From Deltaproteobacteria bacterium HGW-Deltaproteobacteria-12 (GTDB lineage Bacteria; Desulfobacterota; Syntrophia; Syntrophales; Smithellaceae): a stretch of DNA of 64,000 bases. The notes under the pieces are model-generated. The model was not told where the DNA came from. It searched no databases and saw only the letters and a list, made by a program, of their open reading frames with translations. Positions 11,001-19,893 of this stretch are shown here, piece by piece (within the stretch, counting starts at the first letter, position 1; each line of letters starts with the position of its first letter). The position numbers and the translations under genes are program-made. The stretch is from assembly GCA_002840565.1 (NCBI GenBank), contig PHBK01000001.1, positions 1 to 64,000 of the forward strand, written 5' to 3'.

Positions 11001-12254
11001 CGCGGCAGGATATTGCAAGGTTTCATCTACAAATATGCCCCGTCGGAAATCGAACTGATTGCCGACGGCGGCATTGACTTCTCCCGCTCCAACTTTGCCT
11101 GGGATGGCATTCCGAAAATTAGCGCCACGTCGTCTAACGGAGCCGTTCATCTCGACCTGGTGAGCTCCGGCTCCGGGCAACGTCTGATCAACGCCCCTTC
11201 CCCGACGGCCGGTGATGTTTTCACCGGCGGATATATCGGCAATAATGTCAATATCAACGCCGGCCGGGATATCAATCTGAGCAATGTTTTCCAGAGCGGA
11301 AACCTGATCCTGAGCGCCGGCCGGGATGCCAACCTGAATGCTTTTGGCGGAATTACGGGTTTGAATGTGACCGCCGCCCGCAACATATATTTCAGCAGAG
11401 GCGGGATCGAGCCGTCTTCAGGAATGGTAACGGTAGATTTGTCCGGTGGCAATTTGACCGCCACAGCGACAGGAGGCAATATCAGCTTCGGCAGTCTTAC
11501 CGATTATTCGGCGATTCGTATTGCCGGTGGAAAAAGTTTGACGCTGGATGCACATGGCTCAGTGACGCTGGGCATTCTGGAGGCGCTCGGCCCGCTCGGG
11601 ATTACCGCCCGGACCGGGAACATCAATCTGCGCAACGATATCGGCTCCTCTCTGTCTGATCCCACTGGTGCAGGCGTATCATCACTAATGCTGAGCGCCG
11701 GCGGCAATATCGATATGCAGGGAGCAAAGGCTGCCGGTATGGTGAACATCAATGCGGGAGGAATACTGACACCTGCAAAGGGCATCTATTCCGGCACCGT
11801 AAATGGGGTAAGTATCACAGCGGCGGGTGGTGCGCTGGAGAAATTGTCCGGAGGGGAAGTCCCCCACCCCGGTCCTTTTTCCTATACCGGCACATCTTTC
11901 GGCGACATCCCATTGGATCCACCGGCGCCACTGTCTTCTAACATAGGCGGAGGCCCCCCTGTCTCACCGGGACCATACGTGGTGATGCCACCCGGCCTGC
12001 CCGGCGCCTTGACGGCGCTTCCGGCGCAGCCACCCGGCATGGTCAACGTATCGGGAAGCGGCATTCCGGCAGCATTGAGTGCCGGGGCTGCGGAAACTGA
12101 AATTGAAGTCGCCCGCGTTGCCGGAACCGTCAGTATTGGTGAAATTATTCCTGTAGAGGATGAGAATATTGATAAAGAAGAGAAGAATAAAGATGTCCTA
12201 ATGTTTGCCGGCGGGCGCGGTATCGGTCAGGCGGCGGATTTGGGGCGGAGATAG
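8019..12254 (+). CDS. Filamentous-haemagglutinin-type exoprotein (TpsA)
   Basis: 1411 residues from a GTG at 8019, with GGAGG at 8006-8010 spaced 8 nt; an ATG at 8004 and a TTG at 7995 are in frame but overlap or precede that site. A long signal peptide ends near AVYAAPEGG. The TPS secretion domain follows, with the hallmark LLINPQGIIFGKGARINVGS near residues 115-135. Most of the protein is Gly/Asn/Ser-rich beta-helix repeat (recurring patterns such as SVNIDQ, GNVNIDT, AGRDINL). The C-terminal 150 residues are Pro-rich, then acidic and Lys-rich, without a recognisable anchor or toxin domain. It is a surface or released adhesin-like protein; its target is unknown. Confidence 0.9.
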   Translation: MSTLHGMRGFALGSFSCFVMPLLAVLVLVGGFFSAVYAAPEGGVVRAGSAQIVDQGSKTLIRQNSQRAIIDWRGFGIQPNEQVQFAQPSAGSATLNRVTGNQVSLILGRMDANGQVLLINPQGIIFGKGARINVGSLIASTANISNDNFLRGKLIFDQPGRPGAGISNSGSITAADGGLIALVAPHVRNDGLIQARLGRVLIGAADTFTIDLYGDGLINLALSADSLARLQDAQGQPVKSLISQQGAIDVGGGQAVLVTATAAKGMLDSLINMSGTIVADSAVQEGGRILLLARGGNVDVSGSLSARGKTGGQIDVLGDQVNLASLTKLDAGGVYGGGTLHVGGAYQGGGDVYRAQNTKIDAGATLSANALSRGNGGEVVVWSDGRTAYAGSIQALGGSEGGDGGRVEVSGKQTLDFNGGVDAGASYGRPGSLLLDPYNFIVGQAEASMINRVLRTGTSTSVAADNDIYVNYVIDGRGRYSGGGLTLSSGNNININDYIVTNNGAINLFANSGTVTLAADKVVYAGTAPITVRSWSTLTNAFYLTSGLLSLTSTQGSVNIDQGIDSSIGNLLIQAAADVNINQPIVSLNDGNTVSITTGNDIRINAQIDGRPALGSSPNGALTMTAGRNIDLNKSIIAYSIGLTASLGTINAPTMKAGTVTLQPDGIPLGEGLFSGTGPISVTAGGDLSSGIYVTTGPVSLRSTGGNVNIDTKLAEVLGNVTIRSDAGSVNVDQEIANIRSGSNIAITTGADINLNRQIDALDDLNPLSITPVPGGSVTFMAGNSVNLNRDLVTYNGPVDVTAAAGNLNIAWNGAESRTYRIQTGSAPITVTTGGNLSTGTAPPATFPWDSAWVAGMTDAQKAEFANNYIVDQIQPYIALSTTGKLNLTSSGGNVNVDAPIPDTTGEVAIMAANGIMVGHKVKSNNQPVTLVSGAGGIEINCPDDRYGITGVTGIGVSSTINPGSGSLTLRSAGNISFVNSNGVDTRGKLTIDTRGRILQGFIYKYAPSEIELIADGGIDFSRSNFAWDGIPKISATSSNGAVHLDLVSSGSGQRLINAPSPTAGDVFTGGYIGNNVNINAGRDINLSNVFQSGNLILSAGRDANLNAFGGITGLNVTAARNIYFSRGGIEPSSGMVTVDLSGGNLTATATGGNISFGSLTDYSAIRIAGGKSLTLDAHGSVTLGILEALGPLGITARTGNINLRNDIGSSLSDPTGAGVSSLMLSAGGNIDMQGAKAAGMVNINAGGILTPAKGIYSGTVNGVSITAAGGALEKLSGGEVPHPGPFSYTGTSFGDIPLDPPAPLSSNIGGGPPVSPGPYVVMPPGLPGALTALPAQPPGMVNVSGSGIPAALSAGAAETEIEVARVAGTVSIGEIIPVEDENIDKEEKNKDVLMFAGGRGIGQAADLGRR

Positions 12255-12286
12255 AAACATCAACATAAACCAGGAGAACTGACGAC

Positions 12287-15214
12287 GTGTGCCTTCGCAG
12301 AATTGCTTTTACATTGATCCTGCTTTTTTATTTAGTTTTGCCGGGTGCGGCGCAGGTGCGCGAGCCCGTCTCCATCCCGCAGCTTCGTGTCGAGACCGGC
12401 ATGCATACCACCATGATCCGGCGGGTACTGCCGGATCTTCCCCGCAACCGCCTGATCACGTGCGCCGACGACAAAACTGTCCGGGTCTGGCAAATGCCCC
12501 AGATGAGGCTGCTGTCGGTGCTGCGCGTCCCCATTGACGCGGGCCACGAAGGCCAATTGTACGCCGTTGCCGTGTCCCCGGACGGCAAAACAATTGCTGC
12601 CGGAGGCTGGACTGCCTGGGACTGGGAGGGTAAAGCATCCATCTATTTTTTCGATGTCGCCAGCGGTGAACTGATCCGCCGCATCGGTGGTTTCGGCAAT
12701 GTCATTAATGCGTTGGCATGGCTGCCGGACAGCGAATACCTGGCAGTGGGATTGCAGGGATATTCGGGGTTCCTGGTGTTGCGCCTGAGCGACGGTAAAA
12801 CCGTAGCTGCCGATGCGCAGTACCAGGACGATGTTATGGATCTCGATGTCAGCCGCAAGGGACGGATCGTTACTGCAGCGCTGGATGGTTTTGTCCGGCT
12901 GTATAATCGGAATTTTAAACTGATCGGACGCCGAATGATTGCGGGCGGGAAAAAACCGGTCTCAGTGCGCTTCTCGCCGGATTCGGAAATGATTGCGGTC
13001 GGTTTCATTGACGTTCCGGCAATTGCAGTAATTTCAGCAAAAGATATGTCGCTTAAATATCAGGCGAACCCGGAAGGAATAACCAACCAGGTTGGCTTCA
13101 CCAGCGTTATCTGGTCATCTGACGGCCGTTACTTGTTCGCCAGCGGCCAGTATTCCGGCGATGGATTAAACCCGGTTTATCGCTGGAGGAATCAGGGCAG
13201 AGACAAACCGGAAAAAATCCCGCTGACGGAAAACCGCATTACCGAAATTCAGCAGATGCCGGACAATCATATCGCCTTCGCTGCGGAAGACCCCGGGGTG
13301 GGCGTTGCCGGGCCGGACGGAAAATTGAAGTCTTTCCGCGGACCGGACATTGCCAACTTCAGTCGGGCCCACACGCAGCTTGCGGTATCGGCGGATGCCT
13401 CGATTATAAGTTATCCGCTGCGTAGAGACCTCCGTCTGCAGCACAGCTTTGCTGTGTTTGGCGGCGGTGATCAGGACACTGCGAAAGCTTCGGAAGAAAA
13501 GCTGTTTAAACCTTTAATGCAGACAGATGTCATCCAAGTTACAGACTGGAAAGACAGTTTCCAACCCAGGATCAACGGCAGGACGCCCGCTTTGGAAGAG
13601 CATGAATTTTCGCGCTGTTACGCCATTGCTCCGGACGGTAAAGCTGTGCTGTTAGGTACGGAATGGGCAATACGCCTGTTGCGGCCCGATGCCTCGGAAA
13701 TCTGGCACGTCAGCCTTCCGGCCGTGGCCTGGAGCGTCAACATCAGCCGCAATGGTTTGCTTGCTGTTGCAGCGCTTTCCGACGGAACAATCCGCTGGTA
13801 CAGCATGCGGCAAGGACGGGAAGTCCTGGCCTACTTCCCGCATAACAACGGCCGCGACTGGATCGCCTGGGTGCCCGACGGCTATTACATGTCCTCCGTG
13901 TATGGTGACAATTATGTCGGCTGGCACCTCAACCGCGGGAAGGATCTTACCCCTGATTTTTATCGCGCTGTGCAGTTCGATCGCATCCTTTATCGCCCCG
14001 ATGTAGTGACGGCAGCTTACCGCACCGCGGTTGGTCCTGTCACGCGCAGTTTGGAGGCGCCACCGCAGGGCGCTGACTTTCAGATAGCCCGCTTGCGTGA
14101 CATCGCCCCGCCCAGACTTCGTTTGATCCCTGGTGGTGTCGAGGAGACAGCAGTCGGGCGATTTCGGGGGAAGCTTGTTTTGCAGGGCGAAAAGAACGCT
14201 CTGGCGATTCAGGACTACAGTGTTTTCGTTAATTCCATTCCGGTGACGCCGGCACAGGAACGCAGACTATCCGGTCGGGAAACCAGCAGCTTCCGGCGCA
14301 CCTTGGACGTTGACCTGACCGCACAAAATAACGAAATCCGGGTGGAGGCCTTCAACGGTGTATCCATGGGGGTTGCGGAGACCTATGTCGGTCTGACCGG
14401 AGAAGTTCGTCCGAAAACCCAGAAAGGCAACCTCTACATACTGACAGTAGGCGTTAATAAATTTCCCGCCTTGCCCCGGCGCAATCATTTGAACTATGCA
14501 GCTCAGGATGCTGAGGAATTAGGGCAGGTGTGGGCGGCACTAAGCACTGAAAATTATGGACATATCTGGTTTCAGAACATTTCTGACAACAGTGTGGATA
14601 AACCGGATCAGAAAGCTATTGTATCAGCGCTGAAATTTGTAGAACAGGCCGGACCGGACGATACGGTATTGATATTTCTTGCTTCCCACGGCCTGAGTGA
14701 TCGGGCGGGCAATTACTACTTCGTGCCGCGCGATGTTATACCGCAGGATATCGCCAATGCGCAAAAAGGTGAAAAAGTAACATCGCTGATTCCCTGGACG
14801 GTTTTTTTCGATGCCTTGCGGAATGCGGCGGGACGCCGTATACTGATTGTTGATACTTGCCAGGCGCGCAGCATCGAGGGAAAACTCGAGGTGCATTCTC
14901 TGATGAAACGCTCTGCCGCCTCGCAGTTTGCCCTGATCGTTGCCTCTAAGGGCAATGAAGAATCACAGGAATATGAGCCCGCCAAGCATGGGCTTTTTAC
15001 TTATGCTCTGTTAAACGCACTGAAGCATTATGCAGGTGCGAACCGCGACGGCTGGGTATCGCTGAAGGAAATCTTTAATTATGCGCTGCCGATCGTGGAG
15101 GAATTGCGTTACAAGCAGACCGGCCCGCAAACACCGCAAATGGTCTCCCCGGAGGTGCTGGCTGATATGCCGGTGCTGCGGTCTGCCCAACGAGAGAAGG
15201 GGGATGTTCCATGA
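12287..15214 (+). CDS. Exported beta-propeller protein with C-terminal caspase-like (C14) peptidase domain
   Basis: 975 residues from a GTG with AGGAGAA upstream. The start gives a signal peptide (MCLRRIAFTLILLFYLVLPGAAQ), so the protein should be periplasmic or cell-surface. The N-terminal ~560 residues contain WD40-like repeats (AVSPDGKTIAAGG, VRFSPDSEMIAVGF, SSDGRYLFASGQ, IAPDGKAVLLG). The C-terminal part (about 705-950) is a metacaspase/caspase fold. It opens with YILTVGVNKFPAL, the catalytic His is in LASHGLSD (His801) and the catalytic Cys in IVDTCQA (Cys858). The gene sits between the exoprotein and an adenylate cyclase whose start overlaps its stop. Processing of the exoprotein or a signalling role is inference. 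Confidence 0.88.
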   Translation: MCLRRIAFTLILLFYLVLPGAAQVREPVSIPQLRVETGMHTTMIRRVLPDLPRNRLITCADDKTVRVWQMPQMRLLSVLRVPIDAGHEGQLYAVAVSPDGKTIAAGGWTAWDWEGKASIYFFDVASGELIRRIGGFGNVINALAWLPDSEYLAVGLQGYSGFLVLRLSDGKTVAADAQYQDDVMDLDVSRKGRIVTAALDGFVRLYNRNFKLIGRRMIAGGKKPVSVRFSPDSEMIAVGFIDVPAIAVISAKDMSLKYQANPEGITNQVGFTSVIWSSDGRYLFASGQYSGDGLNPVYRWRNQGRDKPEKIPLTENRITEIQQMPDNHIAFAAEDPGVGVAGPDGKLKSFRGPDIANFSRAHTQLAVSADASIISYPLRRDLRLQHSFAVFGGGDQDTAKASEEKLFKPLMQTDVIQVTDWKDSFQPRINGRTPALEEHEFSRCYAIAPDGKAVLLGTEWAIRLLRPDASEIWHVSLPAVAWSVNISRNGLLAVAALSDGTIRWYSMRQGREVLAYFPHNNGRDWIAWVPDGYYMSSVYGDNYVGWHLNRGKDLTPDFYRAVQFDRILYRPDVVTAAYRTAVGPVTRSLEAPPQGADFQIARLRDIAPPRLRLIPGGVEETAVGRFRGKLVLQGEKNALAIQDYSVFVNSIPVTPAQERRLSGRETSSFRRTLDVDLTAQNNEIRVEAFNGVSMGVAETYVGLTGEVRPKTQKGNLYILTVGVNKFPALPRRNHLNYAAQDAEELGQVWAALSTENYGHIWFQNISDNSVDKPDQKAIVSALKFVEQAGPDDTVLIFLASHGLSDRAGNYYFVPRDVIPQDIANAQKGEKVTSLIPWTVFFDALRNAAGRRILIVDTCQARSIEGKLEVHSLMKRSAASQFALIVASKGNEESQEYEPAKHGLFTYALLNALKHYAGANRDGWVSLKEIFNYALPIVEELRYKQTGPQTPQMVSPEVLADMPVLRSAQREKGDVP

Positions 15215-17109
15215 TATCCGTCCGAGGTCAAAAATTTTCCCGGCTGAAATGGCTCCTGGCCGTGCTGGCAATCTCTTTTCTGCTGGTAGAAGTCATTTAT
15301 CGGGTTTCTCCACTGGATAAGGCCGAGTATGCATATTCGGATCTATGGCATCGTTGGAGCGGTGTGCGCTATGCACCGCAGCATACCGTATTGGTGGCGG
15401 TGGATGATGCTTCACTGTCCCAATTCAGCGATTACCCGCTGGTATTCTGGACGCCGCTTTTTGCCCGGGCATGCGCAACCCTGCAGCAGGCCGGTGCGGC
15501 TGTTATCGGCATTGATTTCCTGTTTGCCATAACTCCCGAAAAATGGATTTCCAGGTTGCAGTTGAAAGATATCGACGGGCTGAAAAATTACGATCAGGCT
15601 TTCCGGCAAATTTTAAGCAGCGGGCGGGTTGTTCAGGTTGCATCCCTTGTTTATGGCCAGACAGGCAGCCCCGATACGCTGCTGCTTCCTCATCAGGACT
15701 ATCTGCTTTCTTTGCCCGATTTCGACCTGGTGTCGCATATCGGCTATGCGAACTTGAAAGCGGATGAAGATGGTATAATCCGGCGCTATGAAATTGTACC
15801 CGCATCGAAACTTTCGCCGGAGTCGGCGGAAGGAGCACCGCGGCTTGCGCTGGGGGGTATGCTGGCGATCCGCGCGCTGGGATTACGCGCAGATGCAAAC
15901 GAGTGGAATATATCCGGCCGGGTGATTTCTCCGGATCATCTGGCAAAGATCAGCTATGCCGGGCCGCCAGGCACCTTCCCGAAAATTTCCTTTTCCCGCC
16001 TGTTGGCTGAAAATGCGGCCCATGACCCTGCCGTGCTGGCCTTGCGCGGTAAGGTTGTCATCATCGGCGGTGATTTTACCGGTATGAACGACATCCATGA
16101 CACCCCATACAGCAGCAGCAACCTGATGACCGGGCCGGAAATCCAGGCAAATATTGTCGAAACCCTGCTTTCGGGCAAGGTTACACAAAGCGTGCCCGAC
16201 TGGGTCAGATGGAGTATTTTCCTGCTCTTAACTACCCTGACACTCCTGCTGTACCGGAAGCTGTCTCCATGGACCGGGTTGGGTGTTCTGGCCGCAGCTT
16301 ACGCGGCAGCATTGCTTTTAGCATGGGGGCTGTTTCAACAATTTTTGCTTTTCCCGACGGCACACCTTCAGTTGGGGTTGTTGGCGGCTTACACGTTATC
16401 CTTTGGCGGCAGGCTTACCCGCGAGGAACGGGAGAAGAGATTCATTCGATCTGTTTTCAAGCGTTATGTTGCGGACAATGTCGTGGACACGCTTCTGGCC
16501 TCCAACAGGATGCCCGATCTCGGCGGTGAGAAGACGATGGTTACAGTACTGTTCTCCGATATTCGTAATTTTACCACCATCAGCGAAAAACTGGACGCTC
16601 ACGAGGTGGTCGAATTCCTGAACCGTTATTTTGAACAAATCTGCACTATAATCCTGGCCCAGGGAGGAACCATTGACAAATTCATCGGGGATGCGGTAAT
16701 GGTGCAGTTCGGTGCGCCGGTGCATTACCCGGATCATGCAGCCCGGGCTCTGCGCACAGCCGTGGGCATGCGCGATACCTCAAGGGAATTCAGACACTGG
16801 ATGTCGGAGCGATTTGCCGGCAGAGACTTACCGGAATTCAACATCGGCATTGGCATCCATACGGGAGAAGCGATAGCCGGCAATGTGGGCTCATCCTTTC
16901 GCATGGAGTACACAGTGATCGGCGATACAGTAAATCTGGCTTCACGGCTGGAAAGCGCAACCAAGAATATGGGGTGTATTATTCTGACCAGCAGCGAAAC
17001 TGTAAAGGCGGCCGGGAGCATGGTCAGAACCGGCAGGCACGACGTCATTGCAGTCAAAGGACGGGAAACACCAGTCGAGATATTCGAAGTCGTTAATCTT
17101 GAAGAATAG
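15211..17109 (+). CDS. CHASE2-domain adenylate cyclase
   Basis: 632 residues. The ATG overlaps the caspase gene stop (ATGA), so translation is probably coupled. One N-terminal helix (WLLAVLAISFLLVEVIYRV) is followed by an extracytoplasmic CHASE2 sensor (about 40-320, including VLVAVDDASLSQFSDYPLVFW), three helices (about 330-400) and a class III cyclase domain. The cyclase has the metal-binding segment VLFSDIRNFTTISEKL, DKFIGDAVMVQFGAP, and YTVIGDTVNLASRLES. The Lys before FIGD and the Asp-Thr in GDTVN are the pattern expected for ATP rather than GTP. It should produce cAMP in response to a periplasmic cue, perhaps from the neighbouring exported proteins (inference). Confidence 0.9.
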   Translation: MISVRGQKFSRLKWLLAVLAISFLLVEVIYRVSPLDKAEYAYSDLWHRWSGVRYAPQHTVLVAVDDASLSQFSDYPLVFWTPLFARACATLQQAGAAVIGIDFLFAITPEKWISRLQLKDIDGLKNYDQAFRQILSSGRVVQVASLVYGQTGSPDTLLLPHQDYLLSLPDFDLVSHIGYANLKADEDGIIRRYEIVPASKLSPESAEGAPRLALGGMLAIRALGLRADANEWNISGRVISPDHLAKISYAGPPGTFPKISFSRLLAENAAHDPAVLALRGKVVIIGGDFTGMNDIHDTPYSSSNLMTGPEIQANIVETLLSGKVTQSVPDWVRWSIFLLLTTLTLLLYRKLSPWTGLGVLAAAYAAALLLAWGLFQQFLLFPTAHLQLGLLAAYTLSFGGRLTREEREKRFIRSVFKRYVADNVVDTLLASNRMPDLGGEKTMVTVLFSDIRNFTTISEKLDAHEVVEFLNRYFEQICTIILAQGGTIDKFIGDAVMVQFGAPVHYPDHAARALRTAVGMRDTSREFRHWMSERFAGRDLPEFNIGIGIHTGEAIAGNVGSSFRMEYTVIGDTVNLASRLESATKNMGCIILTSSETVKAAGSMVRTGRHDVIAVKGRETPVEIFEVVNLEE

Positions 17110-17117
17110 GAGGCACT

Positions 17118-17750
17118 ATGCGGAAATTGATCATTGGACTGGTTATGCTGGTCTGGACGCAGTCAGGATATGCGCTCACCGTGGATGTGGGCATGCTCAC
17201 ACAGTTGGATGGAAAAGTAGAGGTAATAGCGGGGAAAGGGGGGAAACGCCCCGCTACCTCCTTTCTCAAGGTGGCGCTAGGAGACAGATTGCTGCTGGGC
17301 AAAGATGCGCTTGTGCAGATCGTCTATTTTGAGACCAGCCGCCAGGAGGTGTGGAAGGGGACAGGCGAGGTTGAGATCGGCAACGGAGAAGGGCGCAGTT
17401 CCAGTCTAAAGCCGGAGACCAGGAAACTACCCCCTCTGGTGGCGCGGCAGCTGGTGAAAACGCCTGTCAGCAGGCAATATGGCAAGGCAGGCATGGTGAC
17501 GGTTCGATCGCTGTCTTCCGACACAGTGGAAAATTTAGAAAAGCAATACGCCGAGTTTCGCAATCTGGCGGCAGAAGGGGACACGACACCGGAGGTTTTC
17601 TTGCTAACCGGTTTGCTGGAAATGAAGGAGTATGAGAAGGCCCAAAGCGTGCTGGAGGAATTCCGGGCAAAGTTGCCCGTGTCTGCCGGTTTGGCGGCTG
17701 TAATTTCCCATTTCTCTCCTCTGGTGAAGGAGGCTATCGGCGGGCAGTAA
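17118..17750 (+). CDS. FecR-like exported protein
   Basis: 210 residues, 8 nt after the cyclase gene with AGGAGG just upstream. A signal peptide (MRKLIIGLVMLVWTQSGYA) precedes a FecR-like beta domain (VGMLTQLDGKVEVIAGKGG, VALGDRLLLGKDALVQIVY). In exported FecR-fold proteins of this kind the domain occurs without a sigma-factor partner. The C-terminal third is helical (VENLEKQYAEFRNLAAEGD...), resembling a TPR-like segment. It is the last gene of the secretion unit and has no partner sigma factor nearby. A second FecR gene (33201-33920) likewise sits at the end of a secretion locus, which supports a functional link. Confidence 0.7.
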   Translation: MRKLIIGLVMLVWTQSGYALTVDVGMLTQLDGKVEVIAGKGGKRPATSFLKVALGDRLLLGKDALVQIVYFETSRQEVWKGTGEVEIGNGEGRSSSLKPETRKLPPLVARQLVKTPVSRQYGKAGMVTVRSLSSDTVENLEKQYAEFRNLAAEGDTTPEVFLLTGLLEMKEYEKAQSVLEEFRAKLPVSAGLAAVISHFSPLVKEAIGGQ

Positions 17751-17808
17751 TATTCAGCGGGGTAAGGCTGCACAGTTAGAGATCAAGAATGAAAAAAGCA
17801 AATGGAAA

Positions 17809-18372
17809 TCAGTACTCAATGCCGGCGCGGTCTTTGATTCCTGCGGCGTAGTGATGTTTAACTTCCTTGATTTCACTGACGGTATCGGCAAGTTTAATTA
17901 TGGGTGGTGGAGCATAGCGGCCGGTTAAGATCAGATCAAGGCCGGCGGGCTTATTTTTAATCACTTCGATAACTTCTTGCAGATTCAGAAGCTTGAAATC
18001 CAGGGCGACGTTGATTTCATCCAGGATAATCATATCATAACGGCCGGAGTTGATGGCTTTTTTAGCATAAGCCAATCCTTTTTGCGCCAGTTCGATGTCC
18101 ACGGCAGCGGGGTTGTCGCGCATTACGAAACTGTCCAGGCCGTACAGACGGATAGTTAAGTTCGGCAGATATTGCTTAGCGGCCTTGAATTCGCCGTATT
18201 TTCTCCCCTTCATAAACTGCACTACCAGAACCTTATATCCCTGACCAATGGCGCGCAGAGCCTGGCCGAAAGCAGAGGTCGTTTTTCCTTTGCCGTTTCC
18301 GGTGATAACAATCACCAGGCCTTTTGTCTGCTGCTTAATTTTGCCTTCTTTCTTTTTCGGGCTTGTTCTCAT
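17809..18372 (-). CDS. cobO: Cob(I)yrinic acid a,c-diamide adenosyltransferase
   Basis: 187 residues from the ATG at 18370-18372, preceded by GAGAGGTTGGGAA; the frame is open further upstream but without a ribosome-binding site. The P-loop (VITGNGKGKTTSAFGQALRAIG) and the following VLVVQFMKGRKYGEF are those of CobO/BtuR. MIILDEINVALDF is the family's second conserved motif. The enzyme transfers the adenosyl group of ATP to the cobalt of corrinoids. It is a single gene convergent with the secretion unit, with no other cobalamin gene beside it. Confidence 0.93.
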   Translation of the reverse strand: MRTSPKKKEGKIKQQTKGLVIVITGNGKGKTTSAFGQALRAIGQGYKVLVVQFMKGRKYGEFKAAKQYLPNLTIRLYGLDSFVMRDNPAAVDIELAQKGLAYAKKAINSGRYDMIILDEINVALDFKLLNLQEVIEVIKNKPAGLDLILTGRYAPPPIIKLADTVSEIKEVKHHYAAGIKDRAGIEY

Positions 18373-18558
18373 TTCCCAACCTCTCCTGAATAACCGGCTT
18401 TTGCCGGAGAAAATTCCTAACTCCAAACGTTCCGGTCTGTCAAGGTGTATCTGATGAGAAAATATTATTTATCAGCTCGACAAATAAATAATTATATTCT
18501 AATTATGGCCATAATTTTATCATTGCATAGTCTGCGGCAAATCCGGTAAAGTATATCA

Positions 18559-19833
18559 ATGACAGATAACGCTAAGACAAAATTGCCAAATTCTCACCGC
18601 TGGGTTATTTTTTCCATCATCTGCCTCATTTACTTTTTCGTTTATTTTCATCGGGTTTCAACTTCAGTGATCGCTGCCGATATTTTAAAGGCTTTTGATA
18701 CCAATGCCGTTGCTCTCGGTTTCATGTCTTCCATGTATTTTTATCTCTATGCTCTGGAGCAGCCGTTTGTGGGCTATTTTACCGATAAGCTGGGGGCGCG
18801 GCGGGTTATGGCCTACTGCACTCTGATTGCGGCGGCCGGCTGCTTTCTTTTTGCCCTGGCCCCCGGGATAGGATGGGCTTCGGCCGGTCGGGCCTTGATC
18901 GGCATTGGTGTCGGGGGTGTTTACGTGCCGGCCATAAAAGCTTTTTCCCAGTGGTTCCGGAATAATGAATTTGCCACAATGCTGGGGCTGCTGGCGGTTG
19001 TGGGAAATCTGGGAGCGATCATTGCTACAACGCCTCTGGCCTGGGCGGCAAGTGAATGGGGTTGGCGCGGAAGTTTTAATTTTATCGGGGTTGTCTCGCT
19101 TGTTCTGGCACTGGCGGCCCTGTTTCTGATGAAGGATTTTCCGGAAACAGGAAAAAACATTCGGGAGGAAAGCAGTTTTCCAGTCGAAAAAGATCACTCA
19201 CTCAGTATCCCTTTTTACAAGCATCTCGCTTCCCGGCAATTCTGGATTCTGGCAGTCACATTTCTTGGCGTTTACGGAATCACGATTACTTTCCAGGGAC
19301 TCTGGGCAACTCCTTACCTCATGGCTTTATTGAAAACGGATCAGATTACGGCAAGCAAGTTAAACATGCTCATCCCGGCCGGATTCATTGTCGGGTCGCC
19401 GCTTTTCGGACTGCTTGCCGACAGGGTATTTCAGAGCAAAGTTCGGGCAATAAATCTTCTTCTGGTGATGTTAACAGTATCCTGGGCCGGGATTGTTTTT
19501 GGAATGCATCTGGGTGTACTATGGATTATGTTTTTTCTGTTTCTTATGGGCATTGCCGCGGGAGGATTTATCAACCTGCTCTGGGCGCAGGTGAAAGAAA
19601 TTACACCATTCCCGGTTCTGGGCACTTATTCCGGGCTTTTAAATGTCGCTCCTTTTTTAGGCGTTGCTATTTTTCAGGTCTTAACCGGATCATTACTGGG
19701 AAGAGCAAAGCTCGTCAATGGAGCTTATCTCCCCGGAGCATATGAAAGCTCATTTGTGTTTTGTTTCATCGTCAGCTGCGCCTGTCTTGTGCTGTCGTTT
19801 TTCATTAAAAAACAAAAGCTTCAGACTGCTTAG
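18559..19833 (+). CDS. Major facilitator superfamily transporter
   Basis: 424 residues with about 12 hydrophobic helices. The first is WVIFSIICLIYFFVYFHRVSTSV. An MFS loop signature follows helix 2 (GYFTDKLGARRVMAYCTL), and the equivalent after helix 8 is GLLADRVFQSKVRAINLL. The Arg in HRVSTSV and the overall layout resemble organic-anion or nitrate-type MFS families, but the substrate cannot be told. It stands alone, divergent from cobO and convergent with uppP. The GC-rich hairpin at 19863-19890 lies between it and uppP. Confidence 0.85.
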   Translation: MTDNAKTKLPNSHRWVIFSIICLIYFFVYFHRVSTSVIAADILKAFDTNAVALGFMSSMYFYLYALEQPFVGYFTDKLGARRVMAYCTLIAAAGCFLFALAPGIGWASAGRALIGIGVGGVYVPAIKAFSQWFRNNEFATMLGLLAVVGNLGAIIATTPLAWAASEWGWRGSFNFIGVVSLVLALAALFLMKDFPETGKNIREESSFPVEKDHSLSIPFYKHLASRQFWILAVTFLGVYGITITFQGLWATPYLMALLKTDQITASKLNMLIPAGFIVGSPLFGLLADRVFQSKVRAINLLLVMLTVSWAGIVFGMHLGVLWIMFFLFLMGIAAGGFINLLWAQVKEITPFPVLGTYSGLLNVAPFLGVAIFQVLTGSLLGRAKLVNGAYLPGAYESSFVFCFIVSCACLVLSFFIKKQKLQTA

Positions 19834-19862
19834 AATTTTATTGTAAATGCGGATAATTACGG

Positions 19863-19890
19863 CTGTTGCGGAAGCGGCCGCAGGCAACAG
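19863..19890. terminator. GC-rich hairpin between convergent genes
   Basis: CTGTTGC at 19863 and GCAACAG ending at 19890 can pair, with an inner GCGG/CCGC extension after a bulge. It lies between the MFS gene and uppP, which converge. There is no T-tract directly after it on either strand, so its role as a terminator is uncertain. Confidence 0.35.
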
Positions 19891-19893
19891 ACG

